Assembly: GCA_002501695.1 (NCBI GenBank)
Contig: DANZ01000025.1
Span: 1-26,187, forward strand
Source: Methanolobus sp. UBA474
GTDB taxonomy: Archaea > Halobacteriota > Methanosarcinia > Methanosarcinales > Methanosarcinaceae
Direction of reading: 5' to 3'
DNA: 26,187 nucleotides
The notes under the pieces are model-generated. The model searched no databases and had not been told where the DNA came from. It saw only the letters and a list, made by a program, of their open reading frames with translations. The position numbers and the translations under genes are program-made. Shown in pieces: positions 23,127 to 26,187 of this stretch. The first letter of the stretch is position 1; each line of letters begins with the position of its first letter.

Positions 23127-23191
23127 CAAAGCTTTTATTAGTTAATGGATATAATGACCTAGAAATCCAATATATTTAGCGGAGAATCCAG

Positions 23192-23929
23192 ATGTTCAAG
23201 GCAACAATCGATGCAGATATCTTAAAGACTTCCATAGAGACGCTTTCAGTCCTTGTTGACGAGGCGAGGTTCAAAATATCTCCAGAAGGCATTACTGTCC
23301 GGGCTGTTGACCCTGCTAACGTGGCAATGGTCAGCTTCGAGCTCAATTCCAGTGCTTTTAATGAATACAGTGCTGATGAATGTGAAATAGGCATGGACCT
23401 GTCAAAGATCAGTGACATATTCGGTGTTGCCGGTAAAGAGGACACGATCAGCATGGAACTTGATGAAATGTCTCAGAAGATGTCTCTCCATATTGGCGGT
23501 CTCTCATATACCATTGCATTGCTCGATCCGTCTACTATCAGGGCTGAACCGCGGATCCCACAGCTTGAACTTCCCGCCGAGGTCGTACTCAACGGCAAGG
23601 ACCTTCTCAAGGCAGTGAAAGCTGCTGAGAAGATAAGCGACCATATGTTGCTGGGCATTGAAGATGATACATTCTATATGGAAGCAGAGGGGGATACGGA
23701 CCGTGTGAGGCTGGATATTCGCCGTGAACAGCTTATCGACCTGAGAGCAGGCGATGCACGCTCGTTGTTCTCGCTGGATTATCTGTCAGATATCGTTAAA
23801 CCTGCTTCCAGGTCCAATGAGGTCACAGTTGAACTGGGTAAGGATTTTCCTGTAAAGATCGGCTTTACAATAGCCAACGGCTCAGGCAAGGTCGGATATC
23901 TGCTGGCCCCCCGCATTGAATCGGATTAA
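23192..23929 (+). CDS. pcn: DNA polymerase sliding clamp (PCNA)
   Basis: A 245-residue PCNA, the normal length. It forms a ring-shaped trimer that tethers DNA polymerase and other repair proteins to DNA. Family motifs are MFKATIDADILKTSIETLS, ISPEGITVRAVDPANVAMV, the central interdomain region with MSLHIGGLSYTIALLDPSTI, and the second domain with EKISDHMLLGIEDD. The C terminus ends in KVGYLLAPRIESD. The ATG is preceded by GGAG about 11 bases away. Its stop lies 7 bases before the primase large-subunit ATG, and the two replisome genes are likely co-transcribed. Confidence 0.96.
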   Translation: MFKATIDADILKTSIETLSVLVDEARFKISPEGITVRAVDPANVAMVSFELNSSAFNEYSADECEIGMDLSKISDIFGVAGKEDTISMELDEMSQKMSLHIGGLSYTIALLDPSTIRAEPRIPQLELPAEVVLNGKDLLKAVKAAEKISDHMLLGIEDDTFYMEAEGDTDRVRLDIRREQLIDLRAGDARSLFSLDYLSDIVKPASRSNEVTVELGKDFPVKIGFTIANGSGKVGYLLAPRIESD

Positions 23930-23936
23930 AATACCC

Positions 23937-25004
23937 ATGGATAACAAGGATCTTGCATTATATCCTTACACGACCGGGGCTTCCCGTTATGTGGCAAGCC
24001 TCGATTTTTCCCTTGACAGCCTTATCTCTTCGCGTGCGATGGATTCTGCAAGAGCGCGCGGCAAAGAGCGGGTGCTGCAGTCTATTGAAGGGGAGATACC
24101 AAAACCGGTCCTCTCGAACTCCGATGACAGGAAGATCCTTATCGAGCTTCTCTCATATCCTTTTTCCCGCATCCTTGTCTCGTGCATCGATGACCCCTTC
24201 CTGACGCGGCGTTACTCTCTGGCTGAGGCTGTTGCATCATACCGTTCCCTTAAAAGCATGGATGCAACCTTCCTGAGGGAATTCTCCCTTGATTTCAGCA
24301 TCCATGCCGAAGTAAAGGAATCCGGCGTAAGGATACATTTCACTGACTATATCAGGCTTGCCAGTTCCCTTAAGGCTATGGAATGGAAGCTTGTGAACCG
24401 AAAGCTGGACCACGGGTATGTGACCGTGTCCAGGGAAGAGTTGGCCCGTCTCCTGCAGGAAGGTGTCAGACATAGGATAGAAGGCACCCTTCCTATGCAA
24501 GTGCCTGAAGATGTGTGCATCTCATGCCAGCCATACATTGCGGATATCATGATCGCTCTGAACGAGCGCAAGAGCCGCTTCGAAAGCTCGGAGTTCCGGA
24601 CTGTGGAAGCGGGCCTTTTCCCGCCATGTATCACCCGCGCCATATCCCAGTCGCAGGCAGGTGTCAACCTGGCACATTCCATGAGATTTGCAATGACCTC
24701 ATTCATGCTCGGGATAGGCATGTCCGTTGACGATATCCTGAACCTCTTCACGTCTTCCCCCGATTTTGATATGGAGAAGGCGCGGTACCAGGTGGAGCAT
24801 ATTGCAGGTTCATCGGGCACAAGTTATAAGCCTCCGTCCTGCGCAACTATGCAAACCTACGGCAACTGCTATGCCCCGGATGAGATGTGCAAACATATAA
24901 GCCATCCGCTTAACTACTATCGCCGCAGGATGTGGTTCAGGAACAGGGATGCCGCAAATGAAAAAGAAGAGCAGCCTTCCCCTACGGCTGAAAATGTCCC
25001 GTGA
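23937..25004 (+). CDS. priL: DNA primase large subunit (PriL, Fe-S)
   Basis: A 355-residue primase large subunit, which together with the small catalytic subunit PriS (not in this window) makes replication primers. Four cysteines that should bind a 4Fe-4S cluster are visible: Cys231 in FPPCITRA, Cys302 and Cys311 in SCATMQTYGNC, and Cys318 in EMCKHISHPLNYY. The PPC and SHPLNYY motifs are diagnostic. The N-terminal half is helical without sharp motifs. The ATG at 23937 follows the pcn stop by 7 bases; a TTG at 23916 overlapping pcn would add seven residues. The run of Glu near the C terminus (EKEEQPS) is poorly conserved. Confidence 0.93.
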   Translation: MDNKDLALYPYTTGASRYVASLDFSLDSLISSRAMDSARARGKERVLQSIEGEIPKPVLSNSDDRKILIELLSYPFSRILVSCIDDPFLTRRYSLAEAVASYRSLKSMDATFLREFSLDFSIHAEVKESGVRIHFTDYIRLASSLKAMEWKLVNRKLDHGYVTVSREELARLLQEGVRHRIEGTLPMQVPEDVCISCQPYIADIMIALNERKSRFESSEFRTVEAGLFPPCITRAISQSQAGVNLAHSMRFAMTSFMLGIGMSVDDILNLFTSSPDFDMEKARYQVEHIAGSSGTSYKPPSCATMQTYGNCYAPDEMCKHISHPLNYYRRRMWFRNRDAANEKEEQPSPTAENVP

Positions 25005-25034
25005 TGCTGCCTTCAGTTGGCCTGTAGTTGATAA

Positions 25035-26187
25035 TTAGTGACGCTTATATTCCCTGCATTTATCCACGAAGCTCTTCACAGGGAATGAAGCCGGGTGCGC
25101 GTGCGTATAACTTGCAAGGGAGTTGTGCTCGGTGATGCCGTCCTTTCCATCCCTTATGCCTTTTCCTCTTTTCATCTCATAGGCCAGCCTTGCATCGCCT
25201 GCACAGTTGGTGACCGAATAGTGAAATTCATGCCCCCGAATGGTTCCTTTGATGAAATCCCCCTTTGCCACCCCTTCGGTATAGCCGAGTGCCTGAAGCT
25301 TCTTTGTCATGACCGTTTCTGCAGGGAACAGGTCTGCAGTCCTGTAGGTCGTGCCGTCCACTTCGTAGGATCTGGACAGGTACTGGAGCCCGCCGCATTC
25401 GCCATATATGGGCATGCCATCTGCTGACAGGTTCTTGAGGACCTTTGTAGTCCTTGAACCTTCAAGTTCCTTCAGATACAGTTCAGGATACCCGCCGCCA
25501 AAGTACATGCCGTCCACCTCGGGAACTTCTCCTTCTATCGGGCTGAATGGAACGATCTCCGCACCAGCTTCCCGGAACGAATCGAACATCTCCTGGTAGT
25601 AGAAACAGAAAGCGCTGTCCAATGCCACGCCTATTTTCACGTCCGGTTCGGGCAGGTTTACCTCCTCAGCGGGTCCTATGTCGGGTGCACTTTCAGCGAT
25701 CGAGATAATGGCATCAAGGTCGATGTTCTGTTCTATGAAATCAGCAAGCTTCGATGTATCAAAATCCTGCTCGTGGGCCATGTAAAGTCCCAGGTGTCTG
25801 GAAGGTACGCTGATGTCCTGGTTGCGCGGGAGAGTGCCTACAACAGGGATGTCGGGAATGCAGTCTTTGATCATTTGTGCGTGCCTGGGACTTCCTACTC
25901 TGTTGAGTATCACTCCTGCTATATTGACATCTTTGTCAAATTCGGAGAATCCTTTCACAAGGGCGGCAGCACTGCGCGACATCCCGTGGACATTGACCAC
26001 CAGGATGACAGGCACTCCCAGTGACTTGGCCACATGCGCGGAACTGGCGATCTCTGTGGAATCCATTCCGTCAAAAAGCCCCATCACACCTTCGATGACG
26101 TTGATATCAGTATTCTGCGCATGCCTGGAGAACGTGCGTCTGACGCCGTCCACCTGCATCATGAATGTGTCCAGGTTCCTTGAAGGC
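25035..26187 (-). CDS. Cobyrinate or Ni-sirohydrochlorin a,c-diamide synthase (N terminus outside window)
   Basis: The frame is open to the window edge (PSRNLDTFMMQVDG), so the first roughly 70-80 residues lie outside; the apparent ATG at 26162 is internal. It is an ATP- and glutamine-dependent amidase of the CbiA/CfbB family. N-terminal synthetase domain: VIEGVMGLFDGMDST and VPVILVVNVHGMSRSAAALV. C-terminal class I glutaminase domain: MYFGGGYPELYLKELE and IYGECGGLQYLSRS, with the nucleophile Cys, then a His-containing GHEFHYS. It amidates acetate side chains a and c of cobyrinate (cobalamin) or Ni-sirohydrochlorin (F430). In methanogens both pathways use close homologues, so I leave cfbB versus cbiA open. 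It converges on priL with a 30-base gap. Confidence 0.88.
   Translation of the reverse strand, partial: PSRNLDTFMMQVDGVRRTFSRHAQNTDINVIEGVMGLFDGMDSTEIASSAHVAKSLGVPVILVVNVHGMSRSAAALVKGFSEFDKDVNIAGVILNRVGSPRHAQMIKDCIPDIPVVGTLPRNQDISVPSRHLGLYMAHEQDFDTSKLADFIEQNIDLDAIISIAESAPDIGPAEEVNLPEPDVKIGVALDSAFCFYYQEMFDSFREAGAEIVPFSPIEGEVPEVDGMYFGGGYPELYLKELEGSRTTKVLKNLSADGMPIYGECGGLQYLSRSYEVDGTTYRTADLFPAETVMTKKLQALGYTEGVAKGDFIKGTIRGHEFHYSVTNCAGDARLAYEMKRGKGIRDGKDGITEHNSLASYTHAHPASFPVKSFVDKCREYKRH

Noticed and set aside
1..26187. CRISPR array, insertion sequence or prophage
   Set aside because: No regularly spaced repeats, transposase motifs or phage structural genes were seen.

Overview
The window comes from a methanogenic archaeon, most likely of the Methanosarcinales (a Methanolobus- or Methanomethylovorans-like genome is my guess). 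The evidence is archaeal replication and transcription genes (PCNA, primase large subunit, TFS), an archaeosortase with its lipid-synthesis partners, an MptD-type dihydroneopterin aldolase for methanopterin, a CbiA/CfbB amidase for corrinoid or F430 synthesis, archease with RtcB, and TATA-box promoters with few strong Shine-Dalgarno sites. No rRNA, CRISPR array or intact insertion sequence was found. There is one tRNA (Thr, UGU).

Positions 1 to about 9740 are a surface-polysaccharide island. Plus strand: the 3' part of a GT4 glycosyltransferase, a large multi-span membrane protein with a GT-C-like motif, a second GT4 glycosyltransferase, and an intact UDP-GlcNAc 2-epimerase (wecB). The first three are very AT-rich, and composition changes abruptly at the wecB start. 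Minus strand, in transcription order: a decayed wecB scar (9550-9738), a hexapeptide acetyltransferase, a composite pseudogene joining the 5' part of a wecC-type dehydrogenase to the 3' part of a wecB-type epimerase (8164-8637), a second hexapeptide acetyltransferase, a NodB-type deacetylase and a Wzx-like flippase. The scars indicate repeated recombination or deletion in this locus. A zinc-ribbon/winged-helix regulator (9896-10903) closes the island and may control it. Next comes about 680 bases of decayed sequence (10904-11585).

From the tRNA-Thr onward (11586-26187) the DNA is higher in GC and looks like conserved core genome. Plus strand: class II aldolase (fucA-like), CDP-alcohol phosphatidyltransferase, archease, rtcB, a gene-free stretch with several hairpins (candidate structured RNA), an ArcTGT-type PUA protein, a bactofilin-like beta-helix protein, a small membrane protein, argD and hisC. 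Minus strand, in transcription order: artA (archaeosortase), archaetidylserine decarboxylase, archaetidylserine synthase and mptD, overlapping or abutting like an operon. The first three make a coherent lipid-anchoring unit for surface proteins. Divergent from them are a Nudix hydrolase and tfs, then pcn and priL. The window ends inside a minus-strand CbiA/CfbB amidase.

The most notable points are the two wecB-derived deletion scars, each just upstream of an acetyltransferase; the artA-asd-pssA linkage; the hairpin-rich region after rtcB; and the possible non-standard start (ATA or TTG) of the regulator.
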